A stretch of DNA of 64,000 nucleotides from contig NC_081413.1 of assembly GCF_030272615.1 (NCBI RefSeq), forward strand, positions 559,959,945 through 560,023,944. Direction: 5' to 3'. Positions 38,401 through 50,400 of this stretch are shown here, piece by piece. Every line of letters begins with the position of its first letter. The stretch's first letter is position 1. Origin of the DNA: Cryptomeria japonica. Lineage: Eukaryota > Streptophyta > Pinopsida > Cupressales > Cupressaceae. Below the pieces are notes generated by a model. The model was not told the origin of the DNA, did no database searches, and worked only from the letters and a program-made list of their open reading frames with translations. The translations under genes and the position numbers were made by a program.

Positions 38401-41400
38401 ACCAAGTACGAGGGGTATTCGATGTATGCACAACTCCAGAGGTATCCCCTTTAGGTCCTTGTACGTCCATGCAAAAACATCCTTGTATTCCAAAAATATT
38501 TTGAATGCTGCAGCTTTTAATACGGGATCCCAGTCATCCCCTATAAGGATCACCTTCGAGTTGTCGTCATCTCCCAGATTTACTTTCTTTATATTTGGTT
38601 CCTTGTACTTGATAGCCTTGTCTCTTTCGAACCGATGGGTCGGTGTATCATCCACCCATGCCACGCCCTCTCGGTACTCCTCGTACTCTGGAGGGAAGGC
38701 CGCACTCTCCGTACCTTCACTTGGCTCCTCAATCTCATAGATTTGCAACATACGGCACTTCGGGTGAAAGACCTCGTAGTCCTCCATCTACCAATGAAAG
38801 AGCTCGCTGAGAGAGCTCGTCTCATCCTCTAAACAACCTTCCAACTCCATTTTTGCCTTGTTGTTGGGTTCCATCTTTCTTGGTTCATCTCCATGTCCCA
38901 TTCATACTCGTGAGAATCATCCAAGTTTGAATCTGAGGATGCCAATTCCTCGCTCACTACTTGGTTCCTTAAGCCAATCACATATTTGCACCCTTCACTC
39001 TTGATGGAGAGTGTATTCTTCTTCCAGTTATGATTTGCCTTTGCCATAATCAGCCAACCTCTTCCGAGGAGAGCATTGTAGGCCTTTTTCTCCAATGGGA
39101 TGACAACGAAGTTGATGAAGAAATGTTGGGTGTCGATAGCAACTTTTTGTGCCATAAGTGTTCCCAAGGGCTTGATACCGTGTTGGTCAACACCTACAAG
39201 TTGGAATGTTGGTGGCCAGAGAGTTGGTTTGCCTAGACCCCTACATGTCTCCTCCAGCAATACATTTATTCCAGAGCCATCGTCGACAATGGTATTCCTC
39301 AACTTCCGTCCCATGATCTCCATTTCTACTATGATTGGCTTCCGACCAATACTCACAGTGAGCAACATGGGGACCATGGCCGACATGCCAAGTGTTTTGC
39401 TACTAGCTCGTGGTGTTCTTGACCGATCATGTTGTCGCCAACTACATCTATGAGGGCAATTTTCAATTGTGGCATAGTCTACAGAAGGTCAGATACCTGT
39501 ACTAGTACGATAGCTTGCAAGATCTATTTTATTATAGTTTTATCAGACTCTGACCGTAGTGGAGTACTAGTGGCATCATGTGAGGCCCTTCACTCCTCCA
39601 CCATGGCTCATTCAACATCCACCTTTGCCTCTCAGAGTCTTACCTTCTTTGTATGGGGATCATGGTGCATTGCCTTTTTGTTTTGTAGTCTCAAGATTGT
39701 CAGTACCTCGTCGTCTGGCTCCTTGACATCCAGCATACCCACTCCCTTTTGCTTTGGGCAGTCCATATATTCATGGTTTCCTGGTCCACACCATTTACAT
39801 AGCAAACTCCCATTGTTGTTACCGCTTTGACATTCGCGAGAAAAGTGACCCCACTTGTTGCACTTCCGACACTGAATCATGGGTCTCCCTTTGGCATCAT
39901 ATTGAATTTTACTTCTCGACGTGTTGTTGTTAGAACGATTGTTCCCTCGTTGATTGTTACGATACCATCTTGGTGAGGCATCAGAGTTTGCTAGTGGTTT
40001 GGGTTGTGTAGTTGGCGGGGTAGCATGTTCCCCTTGGGCGTAGAGCACTTGTGTGCTCCTTGTTTTCAAGTTGTACAAGTATTCCTTGGTGGAATGGCCT
40101 AGTTTTTGACAAATGTCACAAAACAATTTTTTCGAGCAAGTACCCTTGGTATGACCTACTTTGCAATCAGCACACCGCACTTCTTTGTTTTCCTTGCCAC
40201 TCCCTCCCTACCATCAATTCCTTCATCATTCAAAGCATATCCTTCTGTAGCGCTTGTACGGTCTTTGACTCTCCGTCGCTACTTCCATCCATACTATCAT
40301 AATCACTCACCCTTTTCTTCCCTTTGGATGTTTTGCTTTGGCTTTCAATATCCATTGCTCGGTTATAGGCTTCATCGTACAATGGTGGAGGAACCACTTT
40401 CATTTTCCTTCTCAGGGACAAAACAAGTCCTTCCACAAACCATCTTTTCTTCAAGCCATCAACCGACTGGTGTTCCATTTTGTTCAACAATTCTTTCAGC
40501 CTACGATTGTAAGCCCAAACACTTTCACTTTTGCCTTGCTAGGTATTGTAGATTTCGGCCACAATCTCGTTGTCATCCCTCAAGAATCCTCCTAGAATGC
40601 CTTCTTCAAATCATTTCATCTCATCCTGTGTTGGGCATTGAGGTCTGTGTACCGGTTAATGGAAATCCTCCGAAGTGTAGCGAGAAATGCCTTCAACCAA
40701 TAGTCCTGGTCATCTTGGATATTTGCCTCCCATATCGTTATACATGTTTTACAATGTCGTACAAGGTCCTCTGACCCATCACCTATGAATCTTGAGAGTT
40801 TTTGCCTCTCCAGATTATTCTAATTATGCAACATTGTGAAGGTATTTTGTGCCGCCTAGAAGGTACTATATGCGTTCGACCAGATTGGACCATTCTCCTC
40901 TTCACATTTTAGTGCCTCTCTTGCACTCTCGGCCACATGAGAGCTCTCTACGCATCCACTTTATGTGTCTTCTGCACCTTGGTCACCTTCATTTTTGTAT
41001 TCTCTCCTTCCTAGAGTCTTCGACTCAAGCCCTCCTATTTTTGACTGCTCCACCAAAGATAGATTCTTGATTCTACACAGATTGGTTTCAAAAATTTCAG
41101 CAACTTCACCCTCAAGATCCCATAGTAACTCTGCATCACGTTCGGAGTGTTCGGATGAGCTATTCTCAGACTCGGTTCCGGATTCTTCATTTGACGTCGA
41201 GTGTGTGGCCTGGTCAACGAGATCTTCCTCTGCTACGCTTGGAAGTGGTAGGTTCCTCGCAACCTCTACCAACTGGTTCCACGTACACAATTTCTACCTC
41301 TCCCGACTATGGCTCCGACTCACACTTCAACTCTTCGCTTTTCCGGACTTTGCTCACTTTGTTCTCTTATATGGAGGGATCTTCGTACTGATCCTTCCCC

Positions 41401-44400
41401 TACCTCTCGGGTGGTACTAGTATGCCATCGGTCTTTGTTCAGCCGTAGGGGCATTAATTGCCAAGGGTACGACACCTGCTCGTATCCCTCTCTTCCTCTT
41501 CCCTACGATTTCGTTCTTCGTACCTTTGTAGTATCTACTGCCGATGACGTTCACGAATGCTTTCCTCCCTTCGGTCTTGTAGTTCAATGAGATTACACGC
41601 CAACAACCTTGGAAGGCTCTTGAGAAGATCAAAGACAGCAGGGGTGACCGTGAGTTCACCATGTATCGTGCCTTCAAGGACAGCTCTCTTCCGAGATTCC
41701 CTCTACACGTGCTGGGCAACCGAAACCTCCCACAGGTCCACCAAATCTTCCATCAATTGATCCTCCTGTGCTCCCGCCTGAGGCACTTCCTCTTATGTAT
41801 CACTTTCAGCTACTATCAATTGTTGGTCAAATGGTCGATGCATTAGTGCTTACTGCATGTCGCCATATTGATCTCTGAATTCGTATCGGCAACGATACCA
41901 AAATATTTACTCCCTATGGTGAATATCTTTTAACTTCATGGAATAAACAAAGAAACTATAGTGTACATCAAACACAAATAACAGTCACAAAAACATAGGC
42001 AGAATGATGTAACTTTATTGCACCATGTAATGGATAGTACAACAGTAATTAGAATACATCTTCAATCATAATCTCCCTATTCTTGATACAATGTCATAAT
42101 ATATACCACTCAGTCGGTTGGTAGAGAGGCCAACTTCCCGTAACTACCAACTACCTACGAGAACTAATTACCCATTACATTGCCATTTCAAAACATAACA
42201 AACATACTTTATTTAGCTGCGGCATAATTGCCGTCTACAATTGTATTTTTAAGGAAAGCCATAGAAGTCTATGGCATTGCTGTGTTGGTTAAATTAGGTC
42301 TTCCAAGTAATCGCAAAGTTATGGTTCTTGATTCTAGTAAATGGAGTTTAGGTTGGGTTCTCTCAAAAGATGAGACTTCTTAGACAGGGTTACCTATTGG
42401 TTCAATGCCTTTTTGTTCTTATGGCAAATACTTTAGGATGCTTGATTAAAAGAAAAATCAAGAGGCAAAGGAAAATTCCAGGGACATGTCTATACCCCCA
42501 GCTGGAGGCTTTCACACAAACAATTTGTAGATGCCACTTTTTTGTTTGGGAGGGCAAAAAGAAGGGAAGCTGTAACATGGAAAGAAATTTAAGATTTATA
42601 TACAGCTGCTTCTAGACAGTTAATTAGAAAACCTGAATCTAAAATCTTCTTCTTTAATACCTCTCCACTTCTCCAAGGAAGGATTGCTCCCCTTCATGGG
42701 TTTAATATATCTCAACCTCCTTGCAAATACTTGGGCCTTCTACTTATTTGTTGGAAAAGATAAAGCTTCCCTATGAGGTGAGATCTATTAGCACATTCAC
42801 TGAAAAGTTAATGCTAGGAGTGGTAAATGGCTTCACTATTTTGGCAAGATTTTGAAAATTAAATCGGTTCTTCAAACTATTCCCCTATTTTTTTATCCTT
42901 TCTTCCTATTCCAAAGGAAATTCTAGACAAAATAGGGAAAATAAGAAAGACTTTTTTATGTCAAGGCACAGATGCACCTCAAAAGAATTTGTTGCTAAAG
43001 TGGGAAATGATTTGCATGCCAAAAAAAGTGAGGTGGAGCTGGTGAAAGAGATCTGGCAGTGTAGAATATGGCACTGGATGTGAAATTAGTTTGGAGTATG
43101 TTAGACAAGCCTAAGGCTTAATGTGAAGACCCCAAGTCCTCTCTTGCACTGATTCTTAAATTCTTGGATGAAATATTGAAGTTTTTTTTTTGTTTTTCTG
43201 AATTTTCAATTTTTTTTGTATTTTTGGATATAAAAAGCAATGCAATGTAAAATATGAATATTCAAAACTGAAAACTAAAGAGATACAATGCGTAATGATT
43301 ACATGAACCATATGTCATTATTATTCATTAAATTTTGAAGGCTTTACAGTTGCATGCATACCCTTCCTCAATGTTTCTGCTGGTAAAAAGCAGCTTGTAG
43401 ATGAATTGATTCTCCTTAAATCTGAAATGAAAACCTTAAATGTATGCCAAAGTCTTCTTCAAGGTCTAGCGCCCTCTCCTTAATTTTATTGGGATTTTTA
43501 AACCCTCTCTATGCAAAATCGCCCTGCACATAAAATCGCCCTCCTTGCTGCAAGTGATGGCTGTCAAAAGCAGATCAATCAGCCCTGAAATGAGTGCCAA
43601 CAATCACGGAAATGCAGACTTCTGACCCTCTATAAGCTGAACCCTTTTCCAAATTGATTTCACTGAAATTCTTCTTTCGATTTGCACAAATAGAACCTTT
43701 GTATGAAGTCCTCCTGGTTGCCACTTTCAATGGTTATTTCACCACGTCAATGGCTGCAACACTGAAGAATTGTCACTCTCCAATGGCTGGCTGAAGACAG
43801 AAACCTGTTGACGTGTTTTTTATGACAGCGTTCAACACAAAATAAAGTCACCAACGGTCACCTTATCCTCTCTTGATCAAGATTAGTCTGTATGCTAGGA
43901 TTTCTTAAAGTTCAAATGGCTAATTCCAAGGTTCCTTCAGTGCGTGGACGTGACTCAAATGTTTGATGGGTTTGTTGATAACCCAAGGGGCCTTACACGT
44001 GTTCAATTGGAGAAGACTTATGTAAGCTCAAAGATTTTTTGTGTGGAAGATTTGCAATGAAAGTTCTGGTTTTGGATCTTTTAGGTTTTCAATTATGCAA
44101 AAAGTAAATAGGAATAGGGTAGAGAGAATATATGCTAAAACTAACTTAATCCTAAGAACAAGAGATGGGATTGCTTATGCAAAATCAAACCAATCTTCGT
44201 TTCGCCAGTAAAGCACAACTACATGAAGGCGGTGCAATCTTCAAAGGGTGCGTGGAGGCTTTTTAGATCATCAATACAGACCATTGGATCGAACAATCTC
44301 TACTGATGACCAAAGTTAAACGCATACACATCAACAAGCTCAGGCTAACTTTGCATGGCATACAACAATCAGTTGCACACCAAAAGTATGAGCTCAGATT

Positions 44401-47400
44401 CTGCAACAAGTTCTCCTATCAAATCCAGTTCTTCTAACAACTCATAAGCAAATTTAGTCTAATTGAAGACAAAAAGACCATGCAGATTGCCAAAGTAGAA
44501 CAAGAATACGCCATCAAATTGAACAATGCATTAAGTTGGCTACTTCACAATCTTGATGCAACAATCTCAGACAATAATCTCTCCCCCTTACAAATGAGGG
44601 GGTCACCCCTTTATATAGGCCTCAGGCCATGCAAACCCTAATTAGGGTTTACCCCAAAAGATTCCCACTCAAGGTGCAACAAGGTGGGAATCGGTAATTA
44701 ATAACCCATCATGCCCATATACAATTAATTACAATCCTGCCAGAAATGGCACCCATAAAGCATTAATTAACCATTACATTCAAAAAGTGCCCACTATGCA
44801 ATGAATGTGCCCTCATGCAAAAATTGCCCATGATGCCATAAATGCACCATCATCTCCTGAACATGACGGCCGCATGCAGAAGGAATCTGCCATAATGCCA
44901 TAAATGTGACGGTTGCATGCAAAGAGATGCTTCATTAATTCAGCGTCTGTTGACTCGGCTGCCACTTGGTAAAAAAAACCCTAGAAAGAGAAAAACTTCA
45001 AGCAGGAGAATCTCTGACTCTGGAAGTATTTTCTTGAAATTTTTGAACTTGCCTTGCAATGATTTTTCAACATCTCCTATTTTTTAGGAATTTTGCAGAA
45101 ATTAGGGTTTCAAGTCCAGGAGGAAGAGAATTCTCCTACGAATCCAAATCAGTAAAACTTTTGAAATTTGGATGTGATTTGACGCCCACGAATGGATTTT
45201 TCAAATTTTTCCCTGGGGGGGGGAAATTTCTTGTTTAGTTCATCCCTAATTCCTTCCTTGCCTTAGAAATTTTATCTTCAATTCATCCTTGGATGTGATT
45301 TCTTGTTGTGGAGTAATTCTCCTTTGGAAAGAAATTTGTTCCTTACCCTGAGGAAGGAAATTCTTCATACCTTAGTCAATTTTCATGATTTCCAAGAACT
45401 ATGTTCTGAAGGAAAAAATTTCAAACACTTAGTAAATTTTTCACCTTTCCTGGAATTTCTTCTTCTTGGGTGCAATTCTTCCCCAATGAAGGATTTCATC
45501 TATTTGTGTATTGTCCATGAGAAGATCATTTTAGCGCACTCCTGTGTTCCAGGGCGGCATTTTACACTTGGTGGGGAATTCTTTCAATTCCATGGATTCC
45601 TTGCATCCCTCTATCTAGCGCTCCTCTCACTTGGGCGCTAAAATGCCTTGGTCAAGGACTCTTGCAATTTGTCTGTTTCTCCATGCACTCTTCATTCTAG
45701 CGCCCTCCACAAGGTTGGGGCGGAAATTCCTCCTGAGGAAGGAATTCATTGTTTTGTGAATTGTCCATGTCTCTTTTCAACATCCCTATTTTTTAGGGAT
45801 CCTCCTAAAATTTAGGAGTCAGGTTCATTGGATGGAGAATTTCACCCCAATTCCGAATATATAAAATTTTCCACACTCTGTCGAGATTCGGTGTCTAAAA
45901 ATAACAAATTCAAAAATTTGCCCGAGGGGAATTTTGCTTTTTATTCCTCCTTGACTCCTTGGATTCCATGCCTTAGGCAAAATTTCAACTTTTAGCTTGG
46001 GCATTGAATTCACTGTGCCTTGGAATTATATCATTTTTTACACCTTCCATGGGTATACCATTTTGGCGCCGAAGCACTCCCTTGGGCGGAATTTTAACTA
46101 TGTGGAGGATTCATGAAATTTGTCCATCTATCCTTGCCTGACCCATTTCGGCGCCCAACTACGTCCTTGGGCGGAAATTTCACTATGCCATGGATTCATG
46201 GAATTTGTCCATCCATCCTTGCTTGACCCATTTTGGCGCCCAATTGCATCCTTGGGCGGAATTTTCACTATGCCATGGGTTCATAGAATTTGTTCTGCTT
46301 TGCAGTTTTGGAATGACTTCCTGAACCTTGGTGAATTTCTAAGCTTTCCATTTTAGGCATAGAATTCCAGCACTTGATCAATTTTTGGCTTTCTCTGTCT
46401 GTTGTCTGACTTGTCGGAATTAGAAATGTCTGCGAACGTCTGATCCTTGTCGCCTTGTCTAACTGACCCTGCCAGTACTAACTTTCCAAAAATAGAAACG
46501 TTCAAAGTGTCAGCGTTAGACCCCTAGATAGGGTGCATGAATGACTTACTCTAAATAGAAACTTACTAAAAATTAGTAAGTTTGATTTTTGGCAAAACAA
46601 CGACATTCCGGGACCCAAAAAAATCCCTTAAAATAGGGACTTTCTAAAAATAGAAAGTTGCTCCGTTTGGGCTCAAATTTTACTGGGCGGTTCCTTGAAG
46701 GGTCCTGATTCTTGTTGTATGTTCAGTTTTCCCAAAACCCTAACAGAAACCCCTAAAATCTAGGACAGAAGGCAAAAACCCTAAAAAGGGACAAAATAGG
46801 CCCTAGACTTCATAGAACTCGCTCGACAGAGAAGCAGATCGATTCTAACTGACCCCCGAACATCCGCAAAGCAGAGAGATTGACGAGATTGCCACCAAAA
46901 CACACAAAAAAACAAGACCAAACAACCAAAAGGGGCAAAAGCTAGGGGGGTCCCTATCTGGGATGGGGTGATGTGTGATTAGGTCACAACAAAACCCCTG
47001 GCTTCTTCTCGCAGAGAAAATTTCATGAATAAGATGCACAATAGAATGAATCAATTACTTCTCATCAAAGTTTTTATATTCTCCAAGAGGTGGTCGATTT
47101 CCTCCAAAAAGCACCATTTAATCATTAAATGTTATAATTTTCATTCATTTCATAATTTAATGAAGTGACCTTGGGTTAGACGTCCAAAACTAATTAAAAT
47201 ATATGGCCCCCTTTAATATAACTTGACCCCTTCAATAAATGTGCAATTATAACATTATTTTATAATATGCCTTTAATGATTGATTATTAATAAAGTATTA
47301 CTTTATTAATAATTAAAATAGCATAAATCCATGAATACTAATTATTTCTCGATTTTGTTTGAACCAAGGAGTCAACCACTTCATCCACTGCGCATCTGAC

Positions 47401-50400
47401 TGCCCTCTCAATCATCCATTGACTTACTATAAATATTAAGTGTGAGAAACTGAGTCAAACGAAGGCCAGTCTTGAACCAAACTAAGTTTTGGAGAAGAGA
47501 GCACTCTGCCAACTGCCCACTAGGACCCTCTAAACATCCACTTTAGCCTACAAGGGCCAAAATAATAGGCTAAACCATCAAGACAAGAATGAGCTAAAAA
47601 AGGGGACATTACACTTAATGAAGTCGTTGCCTACTCTTAAAATATCTGAAGTATTTAAATATTTTTGGCATGCTAAATTCTGCTTCCCAACCAAAAGGTT
47701 GAGCCATATGGTGTCTCACTTAAAAATGTCTTTTTATTATATGAGATCATATCTCTTGGAATCTTGGGAAAGGTGAATGAACAGACTTTTGGAAAGACTC
47801 TTGGATGAGATGAGGACCTTTATCTTCCCTATCATACTTAGATAATGCTTGTAGGGTTCCCTCCCTGTTGTGTGGATCTAAAGTTGGTAATTACCAGTGC
47901 AAGAAAGAAAGCAATGTTCATGAACTATGGAGCTGGAAAAGTTTGGATGTTCCTATTCCCAAAGAGAAAAATATTATTTATCTTCTTTACTTAACCCCAT
48001 CATTGTTTCTTATTTAGAGATCATTCTGATAATGCAATATGGAATGATAGCAAGATAGAGATTAATAATGCATCTTCGGGATATAAGTTGCTAAAACATT
48101 GTTGGGGAATTGACAGCACCACCAAAATGTAATGCATTTGTGTGGCTAGCAGCACTAAAAAAATTCTCACATTTGATAACTTGTGTAAAAGAGGCTTTAA
48201 AGGTCCTTCCTGTTGTTTATGTGAATCTGAGGAGGAAACAGTGGACCACTTGATAAATAAATGCCTCTTTTCAGAAGAGATTTGGTATAAGGTGCTTAAT
48301 TTGATGAATTGAAATGGATCCTTTTGGGCTCTATTATATTTGCTCCTTTGAAGCTGGCCCTCAAGCTAAGGATATCTGAAAGGTTTATGGAATCTAGTGT
48401 TACCATTGGCAATAGAAAGGTGCTAGTTAAGAATTCATGTTGTAATAAAAGAATATGTCCCAACCCTTAGTGGAAAATTAGATGTGAGAGGCTACTTAAT
48501 ATGACAAGAGGATTTTGCAAGCTTGGGGACTAACGGATTCAATACCCATTTATGGGATAAGTGGCAAAAGCATGAAGGAATTAAAGCCTGGACTAACAAC
48601 CCAGCAGACGAAAAGAATTCTGGTTTCCTCTTTTAGAAGGTTATGCCAAATTAAACTTTGATGGGGCAGGAAAAGGGAACCCTGGTACAATAAAAGGAGG
48701 GTTTGTGATCCAATTCTTGTGAGGTAATTTAATGTATTGAGGATCTTTCTTCTCTAGTGTTTGTACAAATACTGAAGCTGACTGGGAAGCTCCAAGTGCA
48801 GACTTAGGAGGAGCTTCTTCCTTCAAGCTCTCTAAGTTGACAATGGAAGGCAGTTCCTTGCTAGTGATAAGTGAGATATTTAAGGTTAAAAGCCCAAGCT
48901 GGAAAATGGATATATATGTACAAGAGTTAGAAATGTTAATAAAAAAGTTATGATGTGATCAAATATGAACATTGTAATTATCGTCTTAATGGTGTAACTG
49001 ACCACTTAGCCAATGAAGGGTTAATCAAGCCCCTATAATGGCTGTTTATAGTCATAAGGTCAATGCATGGAACAATCTTGAAGTGCTATCAGCTTATAAA
49101 CCCCCTGAATGGTGTGTCATAAAAAAGTGTAGCAGAGGTATTTGAATCATGCCAAATATCATTAATTGAAGGTTGGTTGCCACAAATGCATAATAATGAC
49201 ATCTCAATATTGCAGCATACAGATAGTTTGAAGTTTTGATTGGACTTTGCATGATGCCTCTATGACTTTGTGTAAGGAGACAGTTAAATTTTATTGTGTT
49301 ATAGAGGATGTCAATGGTCAATTTTTCCTATCATTGTAAAAATCATGGTTGCAGAGCTGTGGCTTTATATATTTGACATTTGTTCATAGTTTCTAGGTTG
49401 CAATCCAAATTTGTAATGGAGAGCCAGCCATTGTTGAATTACAAAGGGGAGAAGTTGTCGCAAGGCTGCATCTTAGATCACCATTTGCAATGTATTCTCG
49501 CTTGCCATTATCTGACTTTGCTAGGATTTGCTAAAATCATCTTTGGAGTGTTGCTCTAATGTGTAGTTATTTGCTCCAAAGCTACAATTTTGTTCAGTTC
49601 TATAGCCCACATAGGAGCTTCTGCATAGATTCAATGCAAATATGCAGGGAAAAGTTCAAGTGGTTCAAGTTAGTCTATTTTGCATTTCACTTTTAAGGAC
49701 TCAAGTGAAAGTCCTTTATTTAGCTAATAAGTCTAACGTGTAATTATTCATTAATGATTTAGATTTATCTTCCAACTCATCCTTATAAATAATAAGGAGG
49801 TTTTTGTAGTTGAGGCTGATTTTTGAAAGATTCGATTTAAAGCTGAATTAGTATAAAGATAAGAGCAAGAAAAAAGAATGTAAAGCTCCAGAAACTTTTT
49901 GAAGGACTAGGAAACTTAAGTTATAACATTCTAGAACAACACAGTACATGTTGATTTCCATGCAGTTGTGAATATTATCAGATGTGAAGGTTGCCAAGTA
50001 AGTTTTTAGAAGGAATGAAAGACTAATTTGAAGGTGTAATTAAATGTGTATTTTACGCATTTTGAAGTTTCCATTGTTGTGCAAATTTATGCAAAGTTAT
50101 TTAGCATTAGGACTCAATCACCAAGCATTTTGAGAATTTCTTCATGGTATTAAAGCTAGTAATGCTGGAGAAAAATCATGCAGCCTAGAGAAAAAAATTC
50201 AGAGATTTTATTGAAAATTGTGAAGGTTTTTTTTTGTGGAGTCATAGGAATTCTTTTTTTGTATAAAAATTGTTGCCAGGGACAAGGGTGAAATCACGAT
50301 TTTTGCACCTAGTTTGCAAAAAATGTCACAAAAGTTTTTTGTGTTGAAAAATCAGACCCAATATAAGTGTAAAAACAGAGTGAGAAAAATAGGAAAAATC

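Larger units (their letters stand above)
29749..42239 (-). mobile_element. Complete-length Ty3/Gypsy retrotransposon (Tat/Athila-like), decayed
   Basis: 12,491 bp, minus strand, inserted in the LINE reverse transcriptase. Target duplications ATTGT at 29744-29748 and 42240-42244. LTRs of 332 and 336 bp agree at roughly nine bases in ten by eye. Order on the minus strand: LTR, primer site, gag with four zinc knuckles, protease, reverse transcriptase, RNase H, integrase, two accessory coding regions, polypurine tract, LTR. This gag-pro-RT-RH-IN order defines Gypsy; extra coding regions after integrase and the tRNA-Asp-like primer site suggest the Tat/Athila group. Many stops, at least two frameshifts and one internal deletion show it is inactive. 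Confidence 0.93.
43122..47613 (+). mobile_element. 4.5-kb solo LTR inside the LINE
   Basis: Starts TGTGAAGACCCCAAG and ends GGGGACATTACA; CTTAA flanks it on both sides (43117-43121 and 47614-47618). The LINE continues on either side. No gag or pol is present, so it is a solo LTR, unusually long. It has a TATATA box and telo-box palindrome near 44612-44650, an 85-bp tandem repeat and two hairpins near 46560 and 46640. Confidence 0.85.

Noticed and set aside
40106-40774. Plus-strand open frame of 222 codons
   Set aside because: It lies opposite the Gypsy gag on the minus strand, which has clear zinc knuckles and gag motifs. A shadow frame.
40965-41420. Plus-strand open frame of 151 codons
   Set aside because: Shadow of the acidic, Ser-rich gag region on the other strand.
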